Assembly (NCBI GenBank): GCA_016218725.1
Contig: JACRDB010000053.1
Coordinates: 1-43,906 of the forward strand
Direction: 5' to 3'
Length of the DNA stretch: 43,906 nucleotides
Source of the DNA: Deltaproteobacteria bacterium
GTDB taxonomy: Bacteria > Myxococcota_A > Polyangia > Polyangiales > Ga0077539
Shown: positions 7,910 through 16,695 of the stretch, piece by piece
How positions within the stretch are numbered: position 1 is the stretch's first letter
How the letters are laid out: each line of letters begins with the position of its first letter
Notes under the pieces: generated by a model
What the model was told of the DNA's origin: nothing
Seen by the model: the letters and a program-made list of their open reading frames with translations, nothing else
Databases searched by the model: none
Made by a program: the position numbers and the translations under genes

Positions 7910-9322
7910 ATGGCTCACAAGCACCAGGTTTCGCGCGCGGTGGTCTTGCTTTCTCTGCTCGCGGGTTGCGGCGGCAACGGCGGGAACAACCCTCCCCCCG
8001 CGGGTGACGCGGGCGGCGACGCGGGCGGTGACGCCACGGCGCCGAAGGACGCTGTGGGCGACGGCGCCGCGCCCACGGACGGCGCGGGCGACGCGGCGGC
8101 CGACACGCAGCCGCCGGTGGACGTGGTGGAGCCCGGCTCCTGCGGCGTGGGCGCGATGGTCGCGGGGTACGTGACGGAGCTCGGCACCATGGGCTGGGGC
8201 GCGCTCAACCGCAGCCGCGCGATGATGATGTACGGCTGCGCCGGCGCCGCGCGCCCGCAGGACTGCCTGGCCATGGTGCCGCTCGCGGACGACTCGAACA
8301 TCGGGGCCAACCGCTCGGCGCTCCCCAGCGCGCACCTGCGCGTGCTCTTCACGTCCCCCACGCGGTCCACGTACTGGTCGCGCAGCTCGCCGGACGGGCG
8401 CTTCTTCGCCCGCGGGGTCAAGGTCTACGACCTGGTGAACCGCACAGAGATCACCGCGACGGGGGCCATGTACGACCCGGCGTTCTTCCCGGACAACAGC
8501 GGGTACATGTACCAGCCCGGCGGCAGGCTCTGCCCCATGAGCACCCTCACCACGGGCATGCCCACGGCGGTGGCGGTGAACGCGGCGCCGTGCTCCGGCA
8601 GCTCCGTGGGCCTCTATGAGCACCTCGGGGCCTCCCTCGGCGGCGAGGACTACTGGGCCTCCGCCGCGGGCACCGCCGCGTGGGACGACGGCGGGCGCCG
8701 CGCCACCTTCCAGGAGACCCCGCGAAACGAGGCCTGGACCGCGCGCGCCCAGACCTCCCTCACGCTCATGGCCAACACGGGCTCGGGCTTCCGGTTCATC
8801 TCGTCGCGGAACATCACCACGCCGTTCCAGGGCGACGGGATGATCTCGCCCTCGTCGCGCGCGCTCTTGACCCGCTTCGTGGACGAGGCCGGGGCGTACC
8901 AGGGCTACGTGCTGCACCGCCTGGAGGCCACGCGCACCGGCGCGGCCATCACCGCCACGCTGACCGAGATGGCCCGCTACTGCACCGTCGGGGCCAAGGC
9001 CACGCTCTCCTACGACGAGCGCTGGGCGGTGTACCACCACTACATTGGCCGCGGCCCCTCGGCGCCGGCGGACGCGCGGGACCTGGGCTTCGCCGACGAG
9101 AACGACGCGGGCTTCGCGCCCTACGCCGCGCAGGGCGCCGCGAACATCTACCTCCTGGACCTGCGCACCGGCAGGCGCACCCGCGTCACCAACATGGGCC
9201 CCGGGCAGTACGCGCTCTTCCCGCACTTCCGCTCCGACGGGTGGATCTATTTCCTCGTGCGCACCCCGGCGAGCCCGCAGGAGCACGCGGTCGCCAGCGA
9301 CGCTGCGCTCGTCATGCCGTGA
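7910..9322 (+). CDS. Lipoprotein with TolB/WD40-like beta-propeller sequence
   Basis: ATG 7910 gives MAHKHQVSRAVVLLSLLAGC, a lipoprotein signal with lipobox LLAGC. It is followed by a ~45-residue Gly/Ala/Asp linker typical of myxobacterial lipoproteins and then a globular domain. Several segments resemble TolB/WD40-like propeller strands, such as YWSRSSPDGRFFARGVKVYD and NIYLLDLRTGRRTRVTN followed by FPHFRSDGWIYFLV. The protein is 470 residues. Its TGA overlaps the GTG of the next lipoprotein gene (GTGA), so the two are cotranscribed. It probably sits in the envelope as a binding or scaffold protein, but no ligand can be named. Starts upstream of 7910 lack a signal peptide. Confidence 0.75.
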   Translation: MAHKHQVSRAVVLLSLLAGCGGNGGNNPPPAGDAGGDAGGDATAPKDAVGDGAAPTDGAGDAAADTQPPVDVVEPGSCGVGAMVAGYVTELGTMGWGALNRSRAMMMYGCAGAARPQDCLAMVPLADDSNIGANRSALPSAHLRVLFTSPTRSTYWSRSSPDGRFFARGVKVYDLVNRTEITATGAMYDPAFFPDNSGYMYQPGGRLCPMSTLTTGMPTAVAVNAAPCSGSSVGLYEHLGASLGGEDYWASAAGTAAWDDGGRRATFQETPRNEAWTARAQTSLTLMANTGSGFRFISSRNITTPFQGDGMISPSSRALLTRFVDEAGAYQGYVLHRLEATRTGAAITATLTEMARYCTVGAKATLSYDERWAVYHHYIGRGPSAPADARDLGFADENDAGFAPYAAQGAANIYLLDLRTGRRTRVTNMGPGQYALFPHFRSDGWIYFLVRTPASPQEHAVASDAALVMP

Positions 9323-11025
9323 GCCCCCCCCGGCCCGTCACCCGCGGCCTCCCCCCGGCGCTCGCGCTGGGGGTTGCCCTCCTCGCGGCGTGCGAGGGCC
9401 CCGAGCCCGGCCTGTGCGACGGCGTCGCGTCGCAGCCGCAGTTCGCCAGCGCCGAGGGGCGCTGGCTCCTCGGGGCCGCGGCCCGGTACCCCGTGGACAC
9501 GTCCATGGCGAGCCTCCACGGCGAGCTCCTGCGGTCGCAGCGCGAGCGGCGCTGGATCGCCTGGATGGCCGTGGTCAAGGCCATCGAGCCGGTGCGCCTC
9601 GCGCGCCCCACGGCGATGACCGGCGCCACGGTGCCGCGCTTCCGGACCTGGTACGACCGGGAGGACGTGGCGCGCACCTTCCAGCGGCTCTACGGCGGGC
9701 TCACCCCCGCGCAGCGGGCCGCCGGCGAGCGCTTCACCGACGAGGCCATGGACGACGCCTTCGGGTGGAACGCCCGCTTCGTGACCACCCTCTCGGAGTG
9801 GCCCGAGGCGCGGCTGGAGCGCTTCGCCGCCAGCTTCGACGGCCCCGCGAGGCTGGCCAGCGCGGCGGGCGTGCAGCGCGTGGCCGCGAGCCCCGACGCC
9901 GTGCGGCACCTCATGGCGAGCTACCCCGAGATCCTGCGCTGCCTCTCGCGCGGCGCGCCGCCGGACTTCCAGGACGGGCCCGCGGCCCCGCAGCAGCTCG
10001 CGCGGGAGCCCGTGACCATCACCCGCTGCGGGGCGCGCGCCTTCGGCCCGTACTTCGTCGCCTCCGGGGGGGCCCTGGTCGCGCGGGTCGACGGAGCCGA
10101 CGCGGGCTCCACCGTCCAGGTCTTCGAGGGCGTGTCGCTCACGACCCCGGCGCGCTGCACCGCGCCCACGGCCACGGGCTGCACGGTGACCGGCCCCGGG
10201 ACCTTCACCGTGCGCCTCGCGGCGAGGGATCAGCCCACCGGCGGAATGCTCGACGTGCGCTACGCCCCACCGTCCGCGGAGCTCTCCGCATGCCTCCACG
10301 GGGTGTTCCCGCTGGCCGCGGCCACCGTGGCGATGGAGTGGCGCCGGGCGGACATCGGCGAGCCCTTCCCGGTGTACGACACCTCCGCGGCGGGCCTGAC
10401 GCGCAGGCTGCGCCCCGGGGCGGACGCCACCTGGGGCCCGGGCGATGGCACCGCCGAGCCCGACGAGCGCAGCGTGTACACGCTCCGGCTGCCGTCCGGG
10501 AGCACCTTCCGCCTCGCGGGGATGCACCTGCGCACGCGCGAGGTCGGCCAGTGGCTCAACATCACCCTCTGGTGGTCCGACGACCCGGACACGGACTTCG
10601 GCGCCGACCGGCCGGACTCCATCCGCGCGCTGGGAGGTCCGTGGACCTCGTACAAGATGTGCGTCACCACGGATTTCAACGAGCACGACCCGGACCCCGA
10701 CGGGGGCTTCGCGCGCTCGGGGCCCACCCTCGCGGCGGCGCTCCGCGCGGTGTACGAGGGCCGCGGCGCGCCGTCCTGGTGCTCGAACCCGTACATCGAC
10801 GGCGCCCCCGGGCTGGTCCGGACAAACTGCGCGGGCTGCCACCAGCACGCCATGAGCGGTGTGCGGCCGGGCGAGGTCCAGATGAACGCCGTGCGGTACC
10901 CCTCCGCCGGGCGGGCGCAGGTGCGCAACAACTTCCCGTCGGACGGCTTCTGGGGCATCGACGGCGGCGACCGCCTCGGGGCCGTGCTCGCGGAGACCGT
11001 GGATTATTATCGCGCCGCGCGGTAG
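9319..11025 (+). CDS. Lipoprotein with a single c-type haem motif
   Basis: GTG 9319 overlaps the upstream stop (GTGA) and gives a signal peptide ending LALGVALLAAC, a good lipobox. The product is 568 residues. One haem-attachment motif, CAGCH, lies near residue 504 in NCAGCHQHAMSG. The region before it has DDPDTDFGADRPDSIRAL and several paired cysteines. Predicted location is the periplasmic face of an envelope membrane. With the divergent multihaem cytochrome it suggests an extracytoplasmic redox function. No family name is recognised. The frame is also open upstream to 8680, but that part overlaps the previous gene and is out-of-frame noise. Confidence 0.75.
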   Translation: MSPPRPVTRGLPPALALGVALLAACEGPEPGLCDGVASQPQFASAEGRWLLGAAARYPVDTSMASLHGELLRSQRERRWIAWMAVVKAIEPVRLARPTAMTGATVPRFRTWYDREDVARTFQRLYGGLTPAQRAAGERFTDEAMDDAFGWNARFVTTLSEWPEARLERFAASFDGPARLASAAGVQRVAASPDAVRHLMASYPEILRCLSRGAPPDFQDGPAAPQQLAREPVTITRCGARAFGPYFVASGGALVARVDGADAGSTVQVFEGVSLTTPARCTAPTATGCTVTGPGTFTVRLAARDQPTGGMLDVRYAPPSAELSACLHGVFPLAAATVAMEWRRADIGEPFPVYDTSAAGLTRRLRPGADATWGPGDGTAEPDERSVYTLRLPSGSTFRLAGMHLRTREVGQWLNITLWWSDDPDTDFGADRPDSIRALGGPWTSYKMCVTTDFNEHDPDPDGGFARSGPTLAAALRAVYEGRGAPSWCSNPYIDGAPGLVRTNCAGCHQHAMSGVRPGEVQMNAVRYPSAGRAQVRNNFPSDGFWGIDGGDRLGAVLAETVDYYRAAR

Positions 11026-11073
11026 GGGCCGCTGCCCTGGAGCGCCCTCCGGACCTGGCGTACCCTGTGGACC

Positions 11074-12222
11074 ATGCGAGTCGTGTACGCGAGGGCCCCC
11101 TTCCCTGATCGCTTCGCGTCATCGCTCTTCCTGGCGGGCCCCACGCCGCGCGACGAGGCGGTGCCCTCGTGGCGCCCGGAGGCGCTCCGGGTGCTGGCCT
11201 CCCTCGGCTACGACGGCGTGGTCTTCGTCCCGGAGTCGGGGGACGGCTCCGTACGGGGAGACTACACCGACCAGGTGGAGTGGGAGCGCGAGGCCCTGCG
11301 CCTCTCGGACCGCATCGCCTTCTGGGTGCCGAGGGACCTCGCCACGATGCCCGCGTTCACCACCAACGTGGAGTTCGGCACCTGGGCCTCCTCGGGGAGG
11401 AGCGTGCTGGGCTTCCCCCCGGAGGCCCCCAAGAACCGCTACCTCGCCTGGCTCGCCGAGGTCCAGGGCATCCCTTGCAGGGACACCCTGGAGGGGACGC
11501 TCCGCGCGGCGCTGGAGCCCATGATCCCAGCGCCCCGGGAGGGCGGCGAGCGCTTCGTCCCGCAGCTCCTGTGGCACACGCCGGGCTTCCAGCGCTGGCT
11601 CCAGGCCCAGCGCGCGGCGGGCAACCGCCTGGACGGCGCGGAGCCCCTCTGGCACCGAACTGTCCCGAGGACCGGCGCGGTCTTTCTATGGGTGCTCGGG
11701 GTGAAGGTGTGGGTCGCCTCCGAGGGCCGTCACAAGTCCCGGGAGGTGGTGCTCTCGCGCCCGGACCTGTCCAGCGTGGTGCTCCACGGGCCGCTCCGAG
11801 GGGGCGCCACGGAGGTGCTCCTGGTGCGGGAGTTTCGCTCTCCGGTGCGAAACGCCGAGGGCACGGTCCGGGAGTTCCCCGGGGGCTCCTCGGACGACCC
11901 GGCGCTCTCGCCGGACGAGGTCGCCCTGGAGGAGGTGCGCGAGGAGACGTCGCTCGCGCTGGAGCCCTCACGGCTGCGCCCGTTGGGCTCGCGGCAGGCC
12001 ATGGCGACGCTGTCGTCGCACCACGCCCACGGCTACGTGGCGGAGCTCACGGACGACGAGCTCACCCGGGTGCGCGCGCTCTGCGCCGAGGCGACGGTGC
12101 TGGGCGTCTCCGCGTCGGAGCGGATCACCCTGGAGCTGCGCACGGTGGCGTCGATCCTCGGCGACCGCGACGTAGACTGGAGCACCGTGGGGCTCCTGGC
12201 CCAGGCCCTCTGGAGGCCCTGA
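11074..12222 (+). CDS. Nucleoside 2-deoxyribosyltransferase-like domain fused to Nudix hydrolase
   Basis: 382 residues in two domains. The N-terminal ~150 residues look like the nucleoside 2-deoxyribosyltransferase fold: SLFLAGPTPRD, a GYDGVVFVPESGDG loop, SDRIAFWVPRD and TTNVEFG, the last carrying the position of the catalytic Glu. The C-terminal domain carries a Nudix box at about residues 270-295, GGSSDD...EVALEEVREETSL, which keeps the REExxEE-type metal ligands but has an insertion and Ser in place of the usual final Gly. The likely role is nucleotide or nucleotide-sugar pool metabolism or sanitation; the substrate is not evident. ATG 11074 is preferred. The gene lies 48 bp after the monohaem lipoprotein and ends convergent to the flavoenzyme gene. 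Confidence 0.75.
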   Translation: MRVVYARAPFPDRFASSLFLAGPTPRDEAVPSWRPEALRVLASLGYDGVVFVPESGDGSVRGDYTDQVEWEREALRLSDRIAFWVPRDLATMPAFTTNVEFGTWASSGRSVLGFPPEAPKNRYLAWLAEVQGIPCRDTLEGTLRAALEPMIPAPREGGERFVPQLLWHTPGFQRWLQAQRAAGNRLDGAEPLWHRTVPRTGAVFLWVLGVKVWVASEGRHKSREVVLSRPDLSSVVLHGPLRGGATEVLLVREFRSPVRNAEGTVREFPGGSSDDPALSPDEVALEEVREETSLALEPSRLRPLGSRQAMATLSSHHAHGYVAELTDDELTRVRALCAEATVLGVSASERITLELRTVASILGDRDVDWSTVGLLAQALWRP

Positions 12223-12248
12223 GCGTCGGGAGAGGGAGGCGCACTGCG

Positions 12249-12262
12249 CGCCAACGTTGGCG
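12249..12262. repeat. Single CCAACGTTGG palindrome between convergent genes
   Basis: CGCCAACGTTGGCG is a perfect 14-bp palindrome in the 51-bp gap between the fusion gene and the flavoenzyme gene. It is a half unit of the 45-bp repeats at 909 and 5929. Its position between convergent genes fits a terminator-type hairpin. Confidence 0.6.
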
Positions 12263-12273
12263 TGACCCACCCG

Positions 12274-13461
12274 TCACCCTCCGTCGTCCACCCGCCGCGC
12301 GGCCTCCTCGGTGCGCCCCGCGGTGACCTCCGGGCGCCACCGCCAGCGCGGCTCCGCCGGGGCGCCCTCGACCACGTCCGCGATCCAGTCCCCGAGCACC
12401 GGCGCGAACTTGTACCCGTGGCCGCTGTCCCCCGCCGCCACCACCACCCGCGGCCTCGACGGGTCCCGGTCGATCCAGAAGTGCCCGTCGTGCGTGTCGC
12501 AGTACAGACACACCCGCGTGGACACCACCGCCGCGTCCGCCAGCCATGGCAGCGACCCCGCCAGGAACTCCCCCAGCGCTGCGCGCTCCTCGTCGGTCAC
12601 CGCCCGCGCGGGGTCCTCCGGGTGCATCGCCCGCCCCACCCCGTGACGGGCGATCTTCACCACCCCCGCCGTCGGGTGCAGCGGGAAGCCGTACCACCCC
12701 GTCTCCGCAATGGCCGCCCCGAACACCGGGAAGCGCTCCCCCGTAAAGCGCTCGGGCTCCCTCGGCCGGAGGTGGAACACCGGGTGCCCCGTGGACCGCA
12801 GCGCCGGCGCCAGCGCCGTGAGGTACCACGGCGTCCACGCCCCGAGCGCCAGCACCAGCGAGTCCCCCGTGAGCCTCTGCCCGTCCCGGAGCGCCACCGT
12901 CACCGACGCCCCGTCGCCGTCCTCCACCCGCGCCAGGGAGGCGCCCTCCCGGAGCGCCACGCCCTCTCGCGACGCCCGCGCGATCCACCGCGCGAGCGCC
13001 CGCCCGCTCTCCACCCAGCCGCCCAGCGCGTGGAAGAACCCGTCGGTGTAGCCGCCACCGCCCCACGCCGGGAAGCGCGCCCCAAGACCCGCGTGGTCCA
13101 GCCGCTCCGGGCGGTGACCCCGCGCCACGAGCGTCGTGTGGCTGTCGTGCTCGAAGCCCCCGGGGACCATCGGTCCGCGGCGCAGGAACAACACCCCCGT
13201 CTCGTGGAAGAAGCGCTCGCCCTCGTCCGCGTTGAAGCGCCTCCAGCCCTCCAGCGCGCGCTCGCCCAGCGCCGTGTACGCGCCGTCCGCGCCGTACTCC
13301 AGCCGCACGGCCTTGCTCACGTCCGTGGACGCCGCCAGCGGGTGAGGCAGCGGCCCCGGGTCCAGGAGCGTCACCGCGTGGCCCCGCGCCCGCAGCGCCC
13401 GCGCCGCCGTCACCCCGGCGACTCCGGCCCCCGCCACCAGCACCCCGCCGCCTCGCGCCAT
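12274..13461 (-). CDS. FAD-dependent oxidoreductase, sarcosine oxidase (MSOX)-like
   Basis: 395 residues of the DAO superfamily. The N-terminus carries the dinucleotide-binding motif VLVAGAGVAGVTAARAL, and LLDPG follows at the end of the second strand. Near the C-terminus CLYCDTHDGHFWID aligns with the region of monomeric sarcosine oxidase that holds the Cys covalently bound to FAD, here Cys318. GDSGHGYKFAPVLGDWIAD is the typical final FAD-binding segment. It likely oxidises a secondary amine or N-methyl amino acid and releases H2O2; the substrate is not determined. ATG 13461 removes a 12-residue non-homologous extension. It is the last gene of a minus-strand operon, 32 bp after the second histidine kinase. 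The link to those kinases is only positional. Confidence 0.85.
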   Translation of the reverse strand: MARGGGVLVAGAGVAGVTAARALRARGHAVTLLDPGPLPHPLAASTDVSKAVRLEYGADGAYTALGERALEGWRRFNADEGERFFHETGVLFLRRGPMVPGGFEHDSHTTLVARGHRPERLDHAGLGARFPAWGGGGYTDGFFHALGGWVESGRALARWIARASREGVALREGASLARVEDGDGASVTVALRDGQRLTGDSLVLALGAWTPWYLTALAPALRSTGHPVFHLRPREPERFTGERFPVFGAAIAETGWYGFPLHPTAGVVKIARHGVGRAMHPEDPARAVTDEERAALGEFLAGSLPWLADAAVVSTRVCLYCDTHDGHFWIDRDPSRPRVVVAAGDSGHGYKFAPVLGDWIADVVEGAPAEPRWRWRPEVTAGRTEEAARRVDDGG

Positions 13462-13493
13462 GGGTCCAGCGTGCGCGCCGGCGCGGGCGACCG

Positions 13494-15245
13494 TCAACCC
13501 TGCGGGAGCTCCACCCGCACCACCAGGCCCTTGTCCGACGCCTCCGCCCGCATGCTCCCGCGGTGCAGCGCCACCACCCTCCGGGCGTTGGCCATCGCCA
13601 GCTCCAGCCCCGCCGGTGCCCGAGCCCCCGCGGGCGCCACCTCGAAGGGGTCGAAGAGCTGCGTGAGCGTCTCCCGCGTAGGCGTGCTCCCCTCGCTGCG
13701 CACCGTGAGCACCACCATGCCCGCCTCGCCCTCACGCACCTGCGCCGCCGCGTGACCGCTGCGCCCGGGCCGCAGGAGCCCCCACGCCAGGACCGCCCCG
13801 AGGCAGTGCGCCATGCGCCCGCGGTCCACCATCAAGCGCGCCCCCAGGGCGCCCTCCAGCGGGATCACCGTGTCCTCCGGGAGCGCCTTGCCCACGCGCT
13901 CCAGGCACAAGGTCCGCGCCAGCTCCAGGAGGTCCCGCGCCTCCACCCTCTCCCGGTGCAGGGTCAGCCTCCCCGCGTCCAGCCTCGCCGCGTCGAGCAG
14001 GTCGTCCACCAGACGCAGAAGGTCGCTGCCCCCGCGGGCCAGCGCCTCCAGGCTCTCGCGCTGCCCCGCGGTCACCGCCCCGTCCACGCCCGACAAGAGC
14101 AACCCCGAGAAGCCCAGCACCGCGTTGAGAGGCCCCCGCAGGTCGTGGGACACCCCCGCCAGCACGAAGCTCCGCAGCTTCGCCGCCTCCTCGCGCGCGT
14201 TGCGGCTGCGGCGCTGGTCCCGGCTCATCGCCGCAAGGCTCTCGGCCACCGCGTCCAGGGCCTCGGTCATCGCCGCCACCTCGGGCACCGAGCGGGCCTC
14301 GACCACCCGCGCCACCCCGAGGTCCTCGCCCTCGCCCAGCCGGTCCATCCTCCGGGCCGCCGCGTCGAGCTCGCGCGTGGCCTGGCGCCCGATCCTGCGC
14401 CCCACCAGCGCCCCGAGGGACCCGAGCGCCAGCGCCACCAGCACCGCCCACACCGGCGACGGAGCCCCCGGAGCGCGCGCCTCCGCCTGCGGGAACTGCA
14501 CCCCCGGCGTGATGCGCACGCCCGCCGCGGCCAGCACCCTCGCCAGCGGGTCCGAGCGCTCCTGCGCCTCGCTCGCCACCCGCGGCACCCCGAGGGCCCG
14601 GGAGTACACCCTCGCCGAGTGCTCGCCCTGGAGCCTCCAGACCTCCGTCGCGTGGGCCCCGACGATCAACGCCGCGAAGAGCGCCGCCACCCCCGTGGGC
14701 ACCGCCACCGCCAGCGACGCCCGCAGCCCCAGGCTGTCCGCGGGAGACGGCGCCCCGTCGGCGCCCCCGGAGGGGAGCACCTCCACCACCGGCCGCAGCG
14801 CCAGGCGCGCCGCGGGGTACACCACCAACGACGCCAGCACCAGCGCCGCCGCCCCCGCCAGCGCCGCGCTCTGCACGTTGGCAAAGGGCACCCCCCCGAG
14901 GGGCGCCCAGCCCGCCGCGAGCACCGCCCACGCCGCGCACAGGAGCCACGCCGCCGCCAGCCTCGGCGCGCCGTAGAGCCTCGCCACCGCCCGGTGGGAC
15001 GGCGCCTCCCCGGCTGCCAGGGCCCGCACCACCCGCCGCAGCACCCCCGCGTACGCCAGCGGGAACGCCAGCGCCGACGCCAGGAGCCCCCCGCCTACGC
15101 TCAACGTCGCCGCTCGAAGCGCCTCCCTCGCCAGGTCGTCGGGCCCAAGCCAGCGAGGGATGACAAGCGCATACCCTACCACTGTTGTGGTTACAACACC
15201 TACACAAGCCCACATGAGCCGTAGGAGTAGTACCCTGGCCTTCAT
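13494..15245 (-). CDS. Histidine kinase-like membrane protein with degenerate ATP-binding domain
   Basis: 583 residues. Several hydrophobic helices fill the N-terminal half (residues ~5-30, 48-70, 95-115, 123-150, 180-200), another lies near residue 260, and a HAMP-like linker follows. The HisKA dimerisation helix keeps the phospho-acceptor in GVSHDLRGPLNAVLGFSGLL (His near residue 366). The HATPase domain has lost key elements. The N box position reads HCLGAVLAWGLL without the conserved Asn, and the G1 position reads RSEGSTP without the DxGxG pattern. LFDPFEV and a weak G2 (PAGLELAMANARRVV) remain. It may be a pseudokinase, phosphatase or heterodimer partner of the intact kinase encoded just upstream (ATGA overlap). 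No response regulator is adjacent. Confidence 0.8.
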   Translation of the reverse strand: MKARVLLLRLMWACVGVVTTTVVGYALVIPRWLGPDDLAREALRAATLSVGGGLLASALAFPLAYAGVLRRVVRALAAGEAPSHRAVARLYGAPRLAAAWLLCAAWAVLAAGWAPLGGVPFANVQSAALAGAAALVLASLVVYPAARLALRPVVEVLPSGGADGAPSPADSLGLRASLAVAVPTGVAALFAALIVGAHATEVWRLQGEHSARVYSRALGVPRVASEAQERSDPLARVLAAAGVRITPGVQFPQAEARAPGAPSPVWAVLVALALGSLGALVGRRIGRQATRELDAAARRMDRLGEGEDLGVARVVEARSVPEVAAMTEALDAVAESLAAMSRDQRRSRNAREEAAKLRSFVLAGVSHDLRGPLNAVLGFSGLLLSGVDGAVTAGQRESLEALARGGSDLLRLVDDLLDAARLDAGRLTLHRERVEARDLLELARTLCLERVGKALPEDTVIPLEGALGARLMVDRGRMAHCLGAVLAWGLLRPGRSGHAAAQVREGEAGMVVLTVRSEGSTPTRETLTQLFDPFEVAPAGARAPAGLELAMANARRVVALHRGSMRAEASDKGLVVRVELPQG

Positions 15246-16660
15246 GTAGGGTGGCCCTCCAGGGGTGCGAGGCCCGTGGGGAGGGTGGCGGTGAAGGTGC
15301 TGCCCTCGCCGACGGTGCTGGTGGCCGAGAGGGAGCCCCCGTGGAGCTCCACCAGGGCGAGGGTGATGGCGAGGCCGAGGCCGGCGCCGCGGGCCTCGGC
15401 GGTGTGGCCTCGCTCGAAGGGCTTGAAGAGCCTCCGGAGGTCCGCGGCGGCGATGCCCTGGCCGTTGTCCGCGACGGCGAAGGCGTAGCCCGAGGGGTGC
15501 TCGTTGACGCTCACGCGCACCACACCCCCGGCGTGCTCCACGGCGTTGCCCACGAGGTTCCCGAAGGCCCGGCGCAGGGCCACGCGGTCGGCGTACACCA
15601 TGGCCTCGGCGATGCCCTCCAGGGTGACCGTGACGCCCCGGACGCGGGCGATGCCCTCGGCCTCGGCGACCACCTCCCGGGCGATGGGCACCATGTCCAC
15701 GATCTCGCGCTTCAGGGGGTAGCGCCCGCTGGCCATGGCCGACAGGTCCACCACGTCCTCCACCATGCGCAGGAGGTGCCCGCCGGAGGTGGCGATGACC
15801 TGTACGTCCTCGCGCTGCGAGGCCGTGAGCTCGCCGTCGACGCCCGACAGGAGCAGGTCCGCGAAGCCCACGATGGCGTTCAGGGGCGTGCGGAGTTCGT
15901 GGCGCAGCGTGGCGAGCTGCGTATCCTGGCGGCGCTCGTTCTCCTCCAGCCGCGCGAGGGCCTCGCGGTGCGCGCGGGCCTCGTCCTCGAAGCGGGCCTG
16001 GAGGCGGTTGAAGCTGGCCACGAGGCGCCCGACCTCGTCCCGGGCGTGGCGCGGCAGGGGCCCCGTGGCGGGGCGCTCGCCCTGGGCCATGCGCCGGGCG
16101 CGGGCGGTGATGCCCACGAGGTCCCGGCCCAGGTCCCGGGCGACCACCACGCTCACCGCGGTGCCCACGGCCGCGGTGGAGGCCACGGTGATGAGCAGCC
16201 TCAGGAGGAGCTGGAGGACCGACGGGGTCGCGGGCTCCAGGGGCAGGAGCGCCAGGACCCAGAGGTCTTCACGGCCGGGGACCTTCGCGCGGGCCACGCG
16301 CTGGAGGGACCCGTCGGGCGAGGCCAGGGTGCCCTCGTCGCGCACGGCCAGGGCCCGGGCGGGGACCCTCGGGGCGCCCGGGAGCACGCGCCCGGCGTCG
16401 TCTACGAGGGTGACCGCGCCCCCGACGGCCTGGGTGAGCTCCGCCGCGAGGGTCGCCCGTTCCCGCTCCGGGAGCGGGGCCATGCGCGCGGCCGACGCCC
16501 GCACCAGGAGCCGGGCCCGCTCCTCCTGCGGGTGGCGCACGGCCAGGGCCGTGAGCGCCGCCCCGACGACGCTGGCCCCGAGGCCCGTGAGCGCCACGGT
16601 GACCAGCGTGGCGGCGGTGATCCTCCGGAGGAGTCCGTCCCCCGGGAGCGACGCGCGCAT
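15242..16660 (-). CDS. Sensor histidine kinase (HAMP-HisKA-HATPase)
   Basis: 472 residues. Two transmembrane helices (~13-38 and ~150-172) enclose a ~110-residue extracytoplasmic sensor region. A HAMP linker follows (DEVGRLVASFNRL), then HisKA with LRHELRTPLNAIVGFADLL (His near 253) and a complete HATPase domain: N box NLVGNAVEHA, G1 VADNGQGI, F box LFKPFERG, G2 GAGLGLAI. It is the first gene of the operon, and its stop overlaps the start of the second kinase gene. Both proteins share an LLLSGVDG segment directly after the H box, so they may have arisen by duplication. The signal and response regulator are unknown. ATG 16660 lies 35 bp from the divergent ruvC start. Confidence 0.9.
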   Translation of the reverse strand: MRASLPGDGLLRRITAATLVTVALTGLGASVVGAALTALAVRHPQEERARLLVRASAARMAPLPERERATLAAELTQAVGGAVTLVDDAGRVLPGAPRVPARALAVRDEGTLASPDGSLQRVARAKVPGREDLWVLALLPLEPATPSVLQLLLRLLITVASTAAVGTAVSVVVARDLGRDLVGITARARRMAQGERPATGPLPRHARDEVGRLVASFNRLQARFEDEARAHREALARLEENERRQDTQLATLRHELRTPLNAIVGFADLLLSGVDGELTASQREDVQVIATSGGHLLRMVEDVVDLSAMASGRYPLKREIVDMVPIAREVVAEAEGIARVRGVTVTLEGIAEAMVYADRVALRRAFGNLVGNAVEHAGGVVRVSVNEHPSGYAFAVADNGQGIAAADLRRLFKPFERGHTAEARGAGLGLAITLALVELHGGSLSATSTVGEGSTFTATLPTGLAPLEGHPT

Positions 16661-16695
16661 GGGACGAGGTGTACCACGGTGCTACGGTGCCCCCC

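Noticed and set aside
8680..9318. An upstream extension of the monohaem lipoprotein gene
   Set aside because: It overlaps the propeller lipoprotein in another frame and would place a lipoprotein signal in the middle of the protein.
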